Assembly: GCA_019636245.1 (NCBI GenBank)
Contig: JAHBXX010000022.1
Location: forward strand, 16,872-80,871
Origin: Planctomycetota bacterium
GTDB lineage: Bacteria > Planctomycetota > UBA1135 > UBA2386
Direction of reading: 5' to 3'
Length of the DNA stretch: 64,000 bases
The translations under genes and the position numbers were made by a program. Below, piece by piece: positions 47,640 to 56,903 of the stretch (positions are counted from its first letter, which is position 1; each line of letters starts with the position of its first letter). The notes below the pieces were generated by a model that was not told where the DNA came from, ran no database searches, and worked only from the letters and a program-made list of their open reading frames with translations.

Positions 47640-49794
47640 CCCACGGATCGAGCACGATCGCCTGGTGGTGGAAGCGCGTGCCGAGCAGGATCGGCAGGTA
47701 GGGGATCGGCAGCTCGTACAGCACCCGGCCGTTCGTCCCCGCCAACGGCACCAGGGCATCCAGCGACACGTGCGCGGCGCAGCCGGGCATGCCCACCGCC
47801 TGCAACGGCACCGCCGGCTGCAGGCGCTGCCAGCCGAACACCAGCACCGCGGCGTCGATCGGCAGGCGATCGAGCTGCACCGGCAGGGTCCGGCCGATCC
47901 GCGGCGTGTCGCGCGGCACCAGCGTGGCCGCGGGCAGCGAGCCCGCACAGCCCGCGGCGAAGGTCACGTAGGTGCTGGTCGCGCCGACGACGCCGACGCT
48001 GGCGAGGAAGTCCGCGTCGACATCCAGGTAGGAGGCCCCCGCTGGCAGCGGCGGCACGTCGGGTGGGCCGTGGGCATGCTTGCCCCACTCGACCGCCTGG
48101 CCGTCGGACCGCCGCGCGACCAGATGCTCGTAGCCGCTGGCGAGGTCGACGTAGACGACGCCGGGCGGCAAGGGCGGCCGCGGCAGCCAGTAGCCGCCGC
48201 CGGTGCTCCACTCGACGCATTCGCCATCCGACCGCAGCGCCGCGCCGTAGAAGCGGCCCATCGCCACCTTGGTGTAGACCATGCCCTGAGGCAGCGGCGG
48301 CCAGTTGGCCTGACCGAAGGAAGTGTCCCCGGCCAGCGCCAGCGTGCCGTCCGAGCGCAGGAACAGGGTGTTGGCATCGTTCGCCGCCAGGTCGACGTAG
48401 CCGAGGCCGGGTGGCAGCGGCGGCACGTTGCACTTGCCCCAGGTGTTGTCGCCCCACGCCACCGCCGTGCCGTCCGACCGGATGGCGGCGCCATGGCTGT
48501 AGCCGGCGGCCGCCTTGACGTAGTGCAGGCCCGGCGGCAACGGCGGCACCCCGGCCTGGCCGAAGCTGTTGTCGCCGAAAGCGACCAGTCGCCCATCCGA
48601 CCGCAGCGCCAGCGTGTTGCCGAACGACGCCGCCGCCGCGATGTAGCGAACACCGGGTGGCAACGGCGGCACGCTGGTCTGGCCGTACGCGCCGCTCCCC
48701 ATGGTCTGCAGGCTGCCATCGGACAGCACCGCGACGGCGTGCGTGCCGCCGGTGACCACGCTCATGTGGCGCTGCTTCTCGTCCAGCGGCGGCACCTGGC
48801 CCTGGAACTGGCCGGCCCAGCCCCAGGTCTCGACCACGCCGTCGGAGCGCAGGGCCACGGAGTGGTAGCTGCCGGCCGCGAAGTCCGTCCAGACGCGGCC
48901 GGGCGGTGGCAGGCGCAGGTCGCACTGCCCCACGGAGTTGTCGCCCCAGCCGACGATCGCACCGTCGGAACGCAACGCGAGGCTGTGGTACTGGCCGCCG
49001 CGCACGTCGACGTAGAAAAGGCCGGCTGGAGGGGCTGGCACGGTGCATTGGCCGGCGGAGTTGTCCCCCCACGCCAGCACGCTGCCGTCCGACAATGCGA
49101 CCAGATTGTGCCAGACGCCGCAGCCGATGCGTCGGGCGGTGACCCCTGGCGGCAACGGCGGCATCGCCAATTGGCCAAAGGTGTTGGCACCCCAGACGCG
49201 AAGCGAACCATCCGACACCAGAGCCAGGCCATGACTACTGCCCGATGCGACGGTGAGGTACGACAAACCCGGGACCAAGACTGGCACGTTGCACTGCCCA
49301 ACTTGGTTGTTGCCCCAGCCGACGAGCACGCGATCCGACCTCAGGGCGAAGGCATGACCACTTCCCGCAGCGACGGCAACCCAACGCGTCCCCGGTGGTG
49401 CAACAGGAGGGACGACACCCGGCGGCACGGCCCCCCACTGGCAGATGACACCATCGGACCGCACTGCGGCACACAAGGAACCCACCGACTGCGCGGTGTA
49501 GCGCAATCCAGGCGGCAGGGGCGGAACCCAACACCTGAGGTTCTGGTTTTCGCCGCACACGTGGACTTGGCCATCCTCGGTGCGGACGACAGTGACACCC
49601 ACGTAAGCGCCCACGTCGACGATCGGCTGCTGCCACACCAGCGTGTCGAACGAGGGTCGGTTCCATCCTCGCACCGAGGTCTGTGCCGGGATCCCTGCGA
49701 CCAGCCCCAGCGCGGCGAGCAACCACCTCGCCCCGCCGCCGCGCACCCGCCGCCAGCTTGCCCGTGAGGGAGATGAGCCCATGGCGCACCGCAT
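47581..49794 (-). CDS. Secreted RCC1-like beta-propeller protein
   Basis: The protein has about 737 aa. A signal peptide ([15 protein letters not shown]) precedes some 13-14 repeats of about 40 residues with the RCC1-type pattern of SDG, WG, then PLPPG and a beta strand (for example [19 protein letters not shown]). The last 130 residues form a separate domain ending [19 protein letters not shown], of a kind recurring at C-termini of planctomycete exported proteins. Function is unknown; repeats of this type bind proteins. ATG 49794 overlaps the upstream small ORF stop (TGATG); ATG 49782 is also possible. Confidence 0.8.
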   Translation of the reverse strand: MRCAMGSSPSRASWRRVRGGGARWLLAALGLVAGIPAQTSVRGWNRPSFDTLVWQQPIVDVGAYVGVTVVRTEDGQVHVCGENQNLRCWVPPLPPGLRYTAQSVGSLCAAVRSDGVICQWGAVPPGVVPPVAPPGTRWVAVAAGSGHAFALRSDRVLVGWGNNQVGQCNVPVLVPGLSYLTVASGSSHGLALVSDGSLRVWGANTFGQLAMPPLPPGVTARRIGCGVWHNLVALSDGSVLAWGDNSAGQCTVPAPPAGLFYVDVRGGQYHSLALRSDGAIVGWGDNSVGQCDLRLPPPGRVWTDFAAGSYHSVALRSDGVVETWGWAGQFQGQVPPLDEKQRHMSVVTGGTHAVAVLSDGSLQTMGSGAYGQTSVPPLPPGVRYIAAAASFGNTLALRSDGRLVAFGDNSFGQAGVPPLPPGLHYVKAAAGYSHGAAIRSDGTAVAWGDNTWGKCNVPPLPPGLGYVDLAANDANTLFLRSDGTLALAGDTSFGQANWPPLPQGMVYTKVAMGRFYGAALRSDGECVEWSTGGGYWLPRPPLPPGVVYVDLASGYEHLVARRSDGQAVEWGKHAHGPPDVPPLPAGASYLDVDADFLASVGVVGATSTYVTFAAGCAGSLPAATLVPRDTPRIGRTLPVQLDRLPIDAAVLVFGWQRLQPAVPLQAVGMPGCAAHVSLDALVPLAGTNGRVLYELPIPYLPILLGTRFHHQAIVLDPWAGNGLGAAVSAAAEGVVGG

Positions 49795-50102
49795 CAGTTG
49801 GCGAACACCATGGCAGGTGTCGCGGCCCATGTGAGGTCGGGAGCGGTGCACGCCGTGTGCTGCGCCCGCGCCGTACCGACCGCGTAGGTCCGACCATCGC
49901 CCGGCGTCTTCACGTCGGACCAAGCCTCCGACCAGTTGTCCTCGGTGTCGTTCTCCCAGTCATGGGTCGAGTAGGGCAGATGCTGGGCCGTCACCAGCGG
50001 CGCCAGCAGCACGCCGGCCGCCGCGCCTCGGGTCAGTCCCCAGGACCTACCAGTGAGTGAGTGAGTGAGTGAGTGAGTGGCATGCAGGTTCTCCCGAGCC
50101 AT
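49794..50102 (-). CDS. Truncated secreted protein with a tetranucleotide repeat in its 5' end
   Basis: The protein has 102 aa. Codons 9-17 are made of the (GTGA)n microsatellite, read as ATHSLTHSLT. A signal peptide follows (GAAAGVLLAPLVTAQ), then HLPYSTHDWENDTEDNWSEA and DGRTYAVGTARAQH, resembling the first strand of an SBBP-type secreted propeller. It stops after TWAATPAMVFAN in a TGATG overlap with the RCC1-like gene. Family members would be several hundred residues, so this is probably a truncated gene. A change of repeat number would shift the frame and switch expression of the signal peptide. Confidence 0.55.
   Translation of the reverse strand: MARENLHATHSLTHSLTGRSWGLTRGAAAGVLLAPLVTAQHLPYSTHDWENDTEDNWSEAWSDVKTPGDGRTYAVGTARAQHTACTAPDLTWAATPAMVFAN
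50053..50079. repeat. Tetranucleotide microsatellite (GTGA) x 6.75
   Basis: Six full GTGA units (50053-50076) and a partial GTG lie in the 5' coding part of the minus-strand ORF 49794-50102. Such tetramer tracts are prone to slipped-strand changes. It is the only simple repeat of this length I noticed. Confidence 0.95.
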
Positions 50103-50155
50103 CAGGCTAACACCCACCTCCCTCGCCGCAACCTCACCCCAGCCCCCGCACCACC

Positions 50156-51367
50156 TCACAACCGCGGATCCGCCCACTCGTCCTCGAGCAACCCCCGCTC
50201 GACGATCTCCCACACCACCACCTTCGGCCGCGCCCCCTGCGCCAGCCGCTGCAGCAGCGCGCGCGCCGGCTCGGTGCCGCCGGCGCCGCGCGCCAGCACC
50301 ACCCGCACCGGCCGGCCGAGCGCCAGCGACAGCGCCTTCCAGCCGTTCTCCTCGCTGAAGCTGGTGCCCGCGACCCAGACCTCGGCCGCATCGTCGTCGC
50401 CGCCGATCGGCAGCGCCGCGCCCCGCTCGCGCCGCACGATGCCGTAGTAGTCGCGCGTCTCGGCGAGCCGCTCGGTCAGCAGGCTCATCGGCTCCGCGTG
50501 CCAACCGCCGGCGTGCGCCACCTCGACGGTGGCGAGCCCGAGCAGCGCCGTCAGGTCCCCCACCATGCGGATGCTGTCCTTGCCGGCCAGCTCGACCTCG
50601 CCGCGCGGCGACAGCCATCGCCCCAGGTCCCCACCCTCGATCGCCGCGGCGACGGCGCGGGCCGCGGCCAGCGCCCCCTGCGGCCGCCAGTGCGTGTCGC
50701 GCCGGAAGTAGAGCTCCTCGGCCGGCAGCGCGGTGCGCGCCGCCGCCAGCGCCGCCGCCATGTCGGCGGTGGCGATGCCAAGTCCACGCAGCTCGCCGAG
50801 CACCTCGCCGTAGAGCGGTGCCTTCGCCGCCGGCAGTTCGCCGCCGGCGAACGCGTACTCCGGATAGACCCGCGCCTTGTCGGGCACGAGCCAGACGAAC
50901 AGCTCGCCGCCCGCCGCGCGCACGGCGTCGCGCACGGTGGCGAAGACCCGCTGGCGCACCGCGGCGCGCCGCTCGAAGAGCGCCCGGTCGGGCGCCACCG
51001 TCGCGGCGAGGAAGAACCACTCGTCGCGGCCGACCTGCACGCGCTCGCTGCGCGGCGTGCCGGCGCGGAACAGCAGCTCGTTCCAGCCGCTGCGCAGCCA
51101 CCAGGCGATCGGCGACGCCTCGCGCAGCTCGCGTTCCTTGGCCGGCATCCAGCTGCCGTCGAGCACGTTGGCCCAGGTGGCCGCCGGCGCGGTGTACTGA
51201 CCGCGCGACCGGATCGGCGGCTCCTGGCGGCCGAGCAGGCCGTGCCACACGAGGTGCACGACCGGCACGCTGGCGAGCAGCAGCGTCGCCAGCGCCACGG
51301 CGTGCCAGCGCACGGCCCACTGCGCCGGCGTCTGCGGCGCCGGTGTCCGGTGGTCGGTGGGAGGCAT
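50156..51367 (-). CDS. AlgJ/AlgX-like polysaccharide O-acetyltransferase (SGNH fold)
   Basis: The protein has 403 aa. An N-terminal membrane anchor (residues 22-45) leads to a periplasmic SGNH-like domain of the AlgJ/AlgX type: VGRDEWFFLA, then LVPDKARVYPEY, the catalytic D-x-H in YFRRDTHWRPQG, and the nucleophile Ser in VWVAGTSFSEENGW. It likely moves acetyl groups handed over by the neighbouring MBOAT protein onto an exopolysaccharide. It is last in the plsY-gpsA-MBOAT-algJ-like operon, 11 nt after the MBOAT gene. No alginate synthesis genes are present, so the acceptor polymer is unknown. Confidence 0.85.
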   Translation of the reverse strand: MPPTDHRTPAPQTPAQWAVRWHAVALATLLLASVPVVHLVWHGLLGRQEPPIRSRGQYTAPAATWANVLDGSWMPAKERELREASPIAWWLRSGWNELLFRAGTPRSERVQVGRDEWFFLAATVAPDRALFERRAAVRQRVFATVRDAVRAAGGELFVWLVPDKARVYPEYAFAGGELPAAKAPLYGEVLGELRGLGIATADMAAALAAARTALPAEELYFRRDTHWRPQGALAAARAVAAAIEGGDLGRWLSPRGEVELAGKDSIRMVGDLTALLGLATVEVAHAGGWHAEPMSLLTERLAETRDYYGIVRRERGAALPIGGDDDAAEVWVAGTSFSEENGWKALSLALGRPVRVVLARGAGGTEPARALLQRLAQGARPKVVVWEIVERGLLEDEWADPRL

Positions 51368-51378
51368 GATCGGCACGG

Positions 51379-52758
51379 TCAGAACTGGAAGTAGAGGAAC
51401 GGCGTGTACTCGCCGCCGAGCAGATGGCCGATGGCGACCAGCCCGAGCAGCAGCGCGCCGAGCATCACCAGGGGCTGGCAGCGCTGCACCAGCTGCTCGC
51501 TGCGCGGCAGCGCGAACGCGATCGCGAGCCCGAGCCCGAGCGCGGCGTAGGCGAACGGCGCCTTGCCGCCGAGCGCCGGCACCCCGTCGGCGCCGCCGAG
51601 CCCCGCCGCCGCGGCGCCGATCCGCGCCAGGTCGCCGGCCGAATCGCTGCGGAACACCATCATCGTCGCCGTCCACAGCAGGAACGTGACCGCGACCTGC
51701 GCCGGTCGCGGCAGCCGCGCGTACGGCGACGCCTTGCCGAGCCGCCGTTCGAGCACGAGCAGCAGCCCGTGCAGGCCGCCCCAGAGCAGGAAGTTCCACG
51801 CCGCGCCGTGCCACAGCCCGCCGAGCAGCATCGTCGCCATCACGTTCACCTGCGCCCGCCCCTCGCCGCGGCGGTTGCCGCCGAGCGGCACGTAGAGGTA
51901 GTCGCGCAGCCACGTGCTGAGGCTCACGTGCCAGCGCCGCCACAGCTCGGTGAGGCTGGGCGCGCGGTAGGGCGACAGGAAGTTGCTCGGGAAGCGGAAG
52001 CCCAGCACGCGGCCGAGCCCTATCGCCATGTCGCTGTAGCCCGAGAAGTCGAAGTAGATCTGCACCGAGAACGCGACGCCGCCGAGCCAGGCCGCGGCGA
52101 ACCCGGGCTGCTCGAGCGCCCAGACCGCGTCGACCAGCGGCGCCACCGAGTCGGCGATCAGCACCTTCTTCGCCAGCCCGAGCGCGAACAGCAGCACGCC
52201 GTCGCTGCGCCCGACCAGGTCGACCGTGCGGTGCGCGATCTGGTCCTGCACGTCGCGGTAGCGCACCACCGGGCCGGCGACCAGCTGAGGGAACATCGAC
52301 ACGAAGCACAGCAGGTCGCCGAACGAGCGCACCGGTCGCACGTCGCCGCGGTAGACGTCGATCGTGTAGCTCATCGACTGGAAGGTGAAGAACGAGATGC
52401 CGACCGGCAGCAGCACGCGTTCCCACGCGACCGGCCACGGCGTCAGGTCGTTCCACGTGTCCACCAGCAGGTTCGTGTACTTGAACCAGCCGAGCAGGCC
52501 GAGGTTGGTCGCGATCGACAGCCAGAGCCACCGCCGGCGGCGCCGGCCCGAATCGACGCCGCCCATCGCCCGTGCGGCGAGGTAGTCCACGGCGACGCTG
52601 CCCAGCATCAGCAGCACGTAGTGCGGCCGCCACCAGCCGTAGAACACGAAGCTGCCGAGCGTCAGCGCCAGGTTGCGCCAACGCGGCGGCGCGGCGTGGT
52701 AGACGAGCAGGAACGCGGGCAGGAACCAGAACAGGAACGCGAACGACGCGAAGACCAC
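51379..52758 (-). CDS. MBOAT family membrane O-acyltransferase (AlgI-like)
   Basis: This 459-aa polytopic protein has about 11-12 helices. GTG 52758 gives the classic opening MVFASFAFLFWFLPAFLL. AlgI/DltB features are VGISFFTFQSMSYTIDVYRG, FPQLVAGPVVRY, IYFDFSGYSDMAIGLGR and the catalytic histidine in GGLWHGAAWNFLLWGGLHG. It passes acetyl groups across the membrane to the partner AlgJ-like protein. It starts 2 nt after the gpsA stop, so it belongs to the same operon. Confidence 0.9.
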   Translation of the reverse strand: MVFASFAFLFWFLPAFLLVYHAAPPRWRNLALTLGSFVFYGWWRPHYVLLMLGSVAVDYLAARAMGGVDSGRRRRRWLWLSIATNLGLLGWFKYTNLLVDTWNDLTPWPVAWERVLLPVGISFFTFQSMSYTIDVYRGDVRPVRSFGDLLCFVSMFPQLVAGPVVRYRDVQDQIAHRTVDLVGRSDGVLLFALGLAKKVLIADSVAPLVDAVWALEQPGFAAAWLGGVAFSVQIYFDFSGYSDMAIGLGRVLGFRFPSNFLSPYRAPSLTELWRRWHVSLSTWLRDYLYVPLGGNRRGEGRAQVNVMATMLLGGLWHGAAWNFLLWGGLHGLLLVLERRLGKASPYARLPRPAQVAVTFLLWTATMMVFRSDSAGDLARIGAAAAGLGGADGVPALGGKAPFAYAALGLGLAIAFALPRSEQLVQRCQPLVMLGALLLGLVAIGHLLGGEYTPFLYFQF

Positions 52759-52760
52759 GT

Positions 52761-53753
52761 TCAGGCCTCGGCCTTCGGGTCGCGCTCCATCAGCGCGCGC
52801 ACGGCGTCGCGCGGCGCGAGGCCTTCGTAGAGCACGCGCACGACCGCGGCCGCGATCGGCATCTCGACGCCGCGCTGCTGCGCCTGCTCGACCACGACGC
52901 GCGAGGTCCAGACGCCCTCGGCGACCTTCGGCGACGCGGCCAGCGCCTGCGCCAGCGTCTCGCCGCGACCGATGCGTTCGCCGAACGCGCGGTTGCGGCC
53001 GTGCGCCGAGAACGCCGTCACCGCCAGGTCGCCGACGCCGGCGAGGCCGAAGAATGTGCGCGGGTCGGCGCCGAGCCCCTGGCCGAAGCGCAGCATCTCG
53101 ACGAGGCCGCGGGCCAGGATCGCCGCCTTGGCGTTGTCGCCGTAGCCGAGGCCGTCGGCGATGCCGGCCGCCAGCGCCATCACGTTCTTCAGCGCGCCGC
53201 ACAGCTCGGTGCCGAGCACGTCCTGGTTGCGGTAGACGCGGAACGACGGCGTCGTCAGCGCCGTCTGCAGCCGCTGCAGCGGGGCGTCGTCGGCGCCGGC
53301 CAGCACGACGGTCGTCGGCAGGTCGCGCGCGATCTCCTCGGCGTGGCTCGGGCCGCTGAGCACGAACACGCGCTCGGGCCCGCCGAGCAGTTCGGCGGCG
53401 ATCTGCGACGGCCGCGCGCCGCTGCCCTGCTCCAGACCCTTGGCCAGCGACACGACCGGCGCGTCCGGCGCGAGGTACGCCGCCACCGCGCCCAGCACGC
53501 CGCGCACGTGCTGCGTCGGCACGGCCAGCAGCACGACGTCGGCGCGATCGAGCACGGCGGCGGCATCGTGGGTGACGCGGATCGCGTCGGGCAGCACGAA
53601 CGACTCCAGGTAGCGCGGATTCTGCCTCGTGGCGGCGATGCGGGCCGTGTAGACCGGGTCGTGGCCCCACAACGCCACCGCATGGCCGACCCGCTCGAGG
53701 GCCAGCGCCATCGCCGTGCCGAAACCGCCGTTGCCGAGGATCGCGACCTTCAT
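52761..53753 (-). CDS. gpsA: NAD(P)-dependent glycerol-3-phosphate dehydrogenase
   Basis: The protein has 330 aa, the normal GpsA length. The N-terminal Rossmann motif is AILGNGGFGTAMALAL. LLAVPTQHVRGVL and SLAKGLEQGSG follow, then VFVLSGPSHAEEIA. The C-terminal active site is ELCGALKNVMALAAGIADGL with the catalytic lysine in CGALKN, plus GLAGVGDLAVTAFS. It reduces dihydroxyacetone phosphate to sn-glycerol 3-phosphate for phospholipid synthesis. It overlaps plsY by ATGA at 53750-53753, coupling supply of glycerol-3-phosphate to its first acylation. Confidence 0.95.
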   Translation of the reverse strand: MKVAILGNGGFGTAMALALERVGHAVALWGHDPVYTARIAATRQNPRYLESFVLPDAIRVTHDAAAVLDRADVVLLAVPTQHVRGVLGAVAAYLAPDAPVVSLAKGLEQGSGARPSQIAAELLGGPERVFVLSGPSHAEEIARDLPTTVVLAGADDAPLQRLQTALTTPSFRVYRNQDVLGTELCGALKNVMALAAGIADGLGYGDNAKAAILARGLVEMLRFGQGLGADPRTFFGLAGVGDLAVTAFSAHGRNRAFGERIGRGETLAQALAASPKVAEGVWTSRVVVEQAQQRGVEMPIAAAVVRVLYEGLAPRDAVRALMERDPKAEA

Positions 53754-54421
53754 GCGCCGTTCGCGGCCCGGGCCGCGAAGTAGTGCTTCAGGTTGCTGCG
53801 GTGGGTCCAGAACAGGAAGCCGGCGATCGCGAGGCACAGCAGCGTCAGCGGCAGGCGGGCGCCGAACGCCGCGTCGGCGTGCAGCGCGACGGCCGCGGCC
53901 GGCAGCGCCAGTCCGAGCGCGAGGCTGCCCAGGAACACGTGGCCGGTGGCGAAGCGCACCACGAAGAACACGCCGAGCGCCACCGCCGTCACCTGCCAGT
54001 CGAGCGCCAGCAGCGCGCCGGTCGCGGTGGCGACGCCCTTGCCGCCGCGCCAGCCGAGGAACGGCGTGAACACGTGACCGAGCACCGCCAGCGCCGCCGC
54101 GGCCACCGCCGCCGGCAGTTCGTCCGTGGCTGCCTGCATCAGCGCGACGGCGGCGAACCCCTTGCCGGCGTCGAGCAGGTAGATGGCGAGGAACGCCGCC
54201 AGCCGCGCACCCTTGCCGGCGAAGGCCCGGCTGGCGTTGGTGGCGCCGGGGTTGCCGCTGCCGATCGCACGCACGTCCTGGCCCTTGCAGAGCCACACCA
54301 CGAGCCACGCGAACGGCAGCGCGCCGAGCAGGAACGCCAGCACGCCGAGGCCGAAGACCATGCGCAACGACGCGGCGGCGAGCAGATCGGCGACCGGGAG
54401 CACGGCGCACATCGGCGGCAA
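53750..54421 (-). CDS. plsY: Acyl-phosphate:glycerol-3-phosphate acyltransferase PlsY
   Basis: This 223-aa membrane protein has about six helices. PlsY motifs are GSGNPGATNASRAFAG (motif 1), LLDAGKGF, and GHVFTPFLGWRGGKGVATA (motif 2), the acyl-phosphate and glycerol-3-phosphate sites. It makes lysophosphatidic acid. The start is ATG 54421 or, three codons in, ATG 54412. It is the first gene of the operon, with 72 nt separating it from the divergent hydantoinase-A-like gene; this gap should contain both promoters. Confidence 0.95.
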   Translation of the reverse strand: MPPMCAVLPVADLLAAASLRMVFGLGVLAFLLGALPFAWLVVWLCKGQDVRAIGSGNPGATNASRAFAGKGARLAAFLAIYLLDAGKGFAAVALMQAATDELPAAVAAAALAVLGHVFTPFLGWRGGKGVATATGALLALDWQVTAVALGVFFVVRFATGHVFLGSLALGLALPAAAVALHADAAFGARLPLTLLCLAIAGFLFWTHRSNLKHYFAARAANGA

Positions 54422-54493
54422 GGCTAGGCGGCGGCGCGCGCGTTCGCCAACCTCGGATGGCGCCCGGCGACCCGATCGCTACCCTGCCGGCCC

Positions 54494-56440
54494 GTGACCA
54501 CGCGCATCGGCATCGACACCGGCGGCACGTTCACCGACGTCGTGCGGTGGTCGCCGCGCGGGGTGCGGGTGCACAAGCTGCCGTCGACGCCGGACGACCC
54601 GGCGCGCGCCGTGCTGGCGGGGATCGCCGCCGTGCGCGAGCACCCGCACGAACCGGTCGACGTCGTGCACGGCACCACCGTCGGCCTGAACGCGGTGCTG
54701 ACCGGCAACCTCGCCCGCACGGTGTTCGTCACCAACCGCGGCTTCGAGGACCTGATCGAGATCGGCCGCCAGGAGCGCCTCGACCTCTACGCGCTGGAGC
54801 CGGACCGCGCGGCGCCGCCGGTGCCGCGCCGCCTGCGCGTGGGCGTCGACTGCCGGCGCGGCGCCGACGCCGTGCTGCGGGCGCTCACCGCGCGGGAAGT
54901 GGCGCGCGCCGTCGCTGCGGTGCGCCGCCTGCGGCCGCAGGCCGTCGCGATCGGCCTGCTGCACGCGCCGGCCGACCCGCGCGACGAACGCCGCCTCGCC
55001 GCCGCGCTGCGCCGCGCCCTGCCCGGCGTGCCGGTGACCTGCAGCGCCGAGCTGTGGCCGGCCTTCGGCGAGTACGAGCGCTTCTGCGCCGCGATCCTCA
55101 ACGCCGCGATCGCCCCGGTGGTCGGCGGCTACACCCAGCGGCTCCTGGCCGGACTCGGCTGTGGCCGGCTGCGGTTCCTGCGCAGCAGCCTCGGCATCCT
55201 GCCGCCCGACGAAGCGGCCGGGTTCCCGGCCCGGGCGATGTTCTCCGGCCCGGCGGGCGGCGTGCTGGCGGCGAACGCGCTGCGGCGACGCCTCGGCGAA
55301 CGGCAGCTGGTGGCGTTCGACATGGGCGGCACCTCGGCCGACGTCTGTCTGTGCGCCGACACCGGCGCCGAGGGCGGCAGCACGATCGCCGGCCTGCCGC
55401 TGCCGCTGCCGTCGGTGCCGGTGCACACGGTCGGCTGCGGCGGCGGCTCCATCGCCTACGCCGACGCCGGCGGCGCCCTGCGGGTCGGCCCCGAGAGTGC
55501 CGGCGCCGATCCGGGCCCGGCGTGCTACGGCCGCGGCCACGAACCGACCGTGACCGACGCGCACCTGGTGCTCGGTCACCTCGGCGCCGACACGCTGCTG
55601 CAGGGCACGTTGCCCGTCGACGTCGACGCCGCGGTGCGCGCCGTCGAACGGCTGGCGAAGACTGTCGGCCTCGGCACCGCGGCCTTGGCGCGCGGCATGC
55701 TCGCCATCGCCGACGCGACGATGGCGCGCGCGATCCTGGGGATCACCGCCGAGCGCGCGGTCGACCCGGCGGGACTGCCGCTGGTCGCCTACGGCGGCGC
55801 CGGCGGCCTGCACGCCGCCGGACTGCTGCAGCGCCTGGGCATGCCGCGCGCGATCCTGGCGCCGCACGCCGGCGCGTTCTCGGCCCTCGGCCTCGCGCTG
55901 GCCGGCGAGTCCGTCGAGGCGAGCGTCGCCGTGCGGGAGCCGCTGACGCCCGCCTCGCTCGCCCGGCTGCAGCGGCTCGGCCGCGACCTGCTGCGGCAGG
56001 CCGCCGACCGGCTCGGTCGGGGCCAGGGCCGCGGCCGGGTCGAGGCCTTCGTGCGCCACGTCGGCCAGGGCAACAGCCTGCGGCTGCCGCTGCGGCCGGG
56101 GCTGGCGGCGCAGTTCGCGCGCGAACACGAACGTCGCTACGGCTTCCGCGCCGCGGCGCCGATCGAAGTCGTCGGCCTCACCGCGCGCGCCGAGACGGCG
56201 GGCCGCGCGTTCCCGGCGGTGCCGCTGCCGGCCGCCCGGGCGCGCCCGCCGCGCCGCGAACGGCGCGGCCCGCTCGGCGACCGGGTCGCCGTCGTGCAGC
56301 GCCAGGAGCTCGGCCCGCGGCCGCTCGACGGCCCCCTGGTGGTCGAGGAGGCGACGGCGACGACCCTCGTGCCGATGGGCTTCTCGGTGCAGGCGACCGC
56401 CTACGGACTGGTGCTGCAACCCCGCCGCGCAGCCGACTAG
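54494..56440 (+). CDS. Hydantoinase A/oxoprolinase family ATPase subunit
   Basis: The protein has 648 aa from GTG 54494. The N-terminal ASKHA fold opens with IGIDTGGTFTDVV and has VVHGTTVGLNAVL; later AFDMGGTSADVCL and GPESAGADPGPACYG are typical of HyuA/acetone carboxylase beta-type subunits. These enzymes use ATP to activate hydantoins, 5-oxoproline or acetophenone-like substrates, normally with a HyuB partner, which is not in the window. Substrate cannot be assigned. It stands alone between plsY and a 460-nt gap. Confidence 0.87.
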   Translation: MTTRIGIDTGGTFTDVVRWSPRGVRVHKLPSTPDDPARAVLAGIAAVREHPHEPVDVVHGTTVGLNAVLTGNLARTVFVTNRGFEDLIEIGRQERLDLYALEPDRAAPPVPRRLRVGVDCRRGADAVLRALTAREVARAVAAVRRLRPQAVAIGLLHAPADPRDERRLAAALRRALPGVPVTCSAELWPAFGEYERFCAAILNAAIAPVVGGYTQRLLAGLGCGRLRFLRSSLGILPPDEAAGFPARAMFSGPAGGVLAANALRRRLGERQLVAFDMGGTSADVCLCADTGAEGGSTIAGLPLPLPSVPVHTVGCGGGSIAYADAGGALRVGPESAGADPGPACYGRGHEPTVTDAHLVLGHLGADTLLQGTLPVDVDAAVRAVERLAKTVGLGTAALARGMLAIADATMARAILGITAERAVDPAGLPLVAYGGAGGLHAAGLLQRLGMPRAILAPHAGAFSALGLALAGESVEASVAVREPLTPASLARLQRLGRDLLRQAADRLGRGQGRGRVEAFVRHVGQGNSLRLPLRPGLAAQFAREHERRYGFRAAAPIEVVGLTARAETAGRAFPAVPLPAARARPPRRERRGPLGDRVAVVQRQELGPRPLDGPLVVEEATATTLVPMGFSVQATAYGLVLQPRRAAD

Positions 56441-56903
56441 GAACTCTGGTTTGACTCCGGCGCCCGGCCGGGCTAACCTACCTGCACCGAATCCGCCCAG
56501 GTTCGTTCGGCTTTGCAGGGAAAGCGCCTCCGGGCGCGTCTTCGGTCCGACCGACGTCCAGGGGTAGCAACCGCAGTCCAGGGATCAGCTAGGAGCATCC
56601 AACACCGCATCACCTCGCTGGCGACCAGCCGCTGGTCTCGCCGAGCGGGAACGACAAGCAGACACACAGCCGGGGGTTGTCCGCGACGGACGTAAAAACT
56701 TGACTCTCCTTCTTCCCCTTTTCCCGAAGTTTCCCCCCCGGCTTCCTTTTCCTCGCGCCTCGGCGGCGCGGCTCCTGCATCCGGGCGTCCCAGCCCGTGT
56801 CTCCCCGCCGACCGTTGGTCGGCCGCCCGCTTGAGACGACCTGCGGTGGGCATGGTGCGCGCGTAGCGACCCGAGCCGGCCTGCGGCCAAGCCGGGCGGC
56901 GCG
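56441..56903. other. Intergenic region without a recognised gene
   Basis: These 463 nt lie between two convergent genes. They hold a polypyrimidine tract (about 56703-56755, C/T-rich with TTCCCC runs), an AT-rich spot near 56690-56702 (GTAAAAACTTGACT) and a short hairpin GCCGACC-GTT-GGTCGGC at 56807-56823 that could be a terminator. Possible reading frames have poor codon character. I looked for SRP, tmRNA and RNase P core motifs and saw none. A small RNA cannot be excluded. Confidence 0.5.

Noticed and set aside
47581..49794. Eukaryote-derived RCC1 gene
   Set aside because: Signal peptide, base composition and the planctomycete-type C-terminal domain show an ordinary bacterial secreted protein; RCC1-like repeats are common in bacteria.
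50053..50079. CRISPR-like or IS-end repeat
   Set aside because: It is a simple 4-nt tandem repeat with no spacers, no cas genes and no transposase nearby.
56441..56903. SRP RNA, tmRNA or RNase P RNA gene in the gap
   Set aside because: The conserved core motifs of these RNAs (such as GGAAGG-type SRP loop or GAGGAAAGTCC of RNase P) were not found on either strand.
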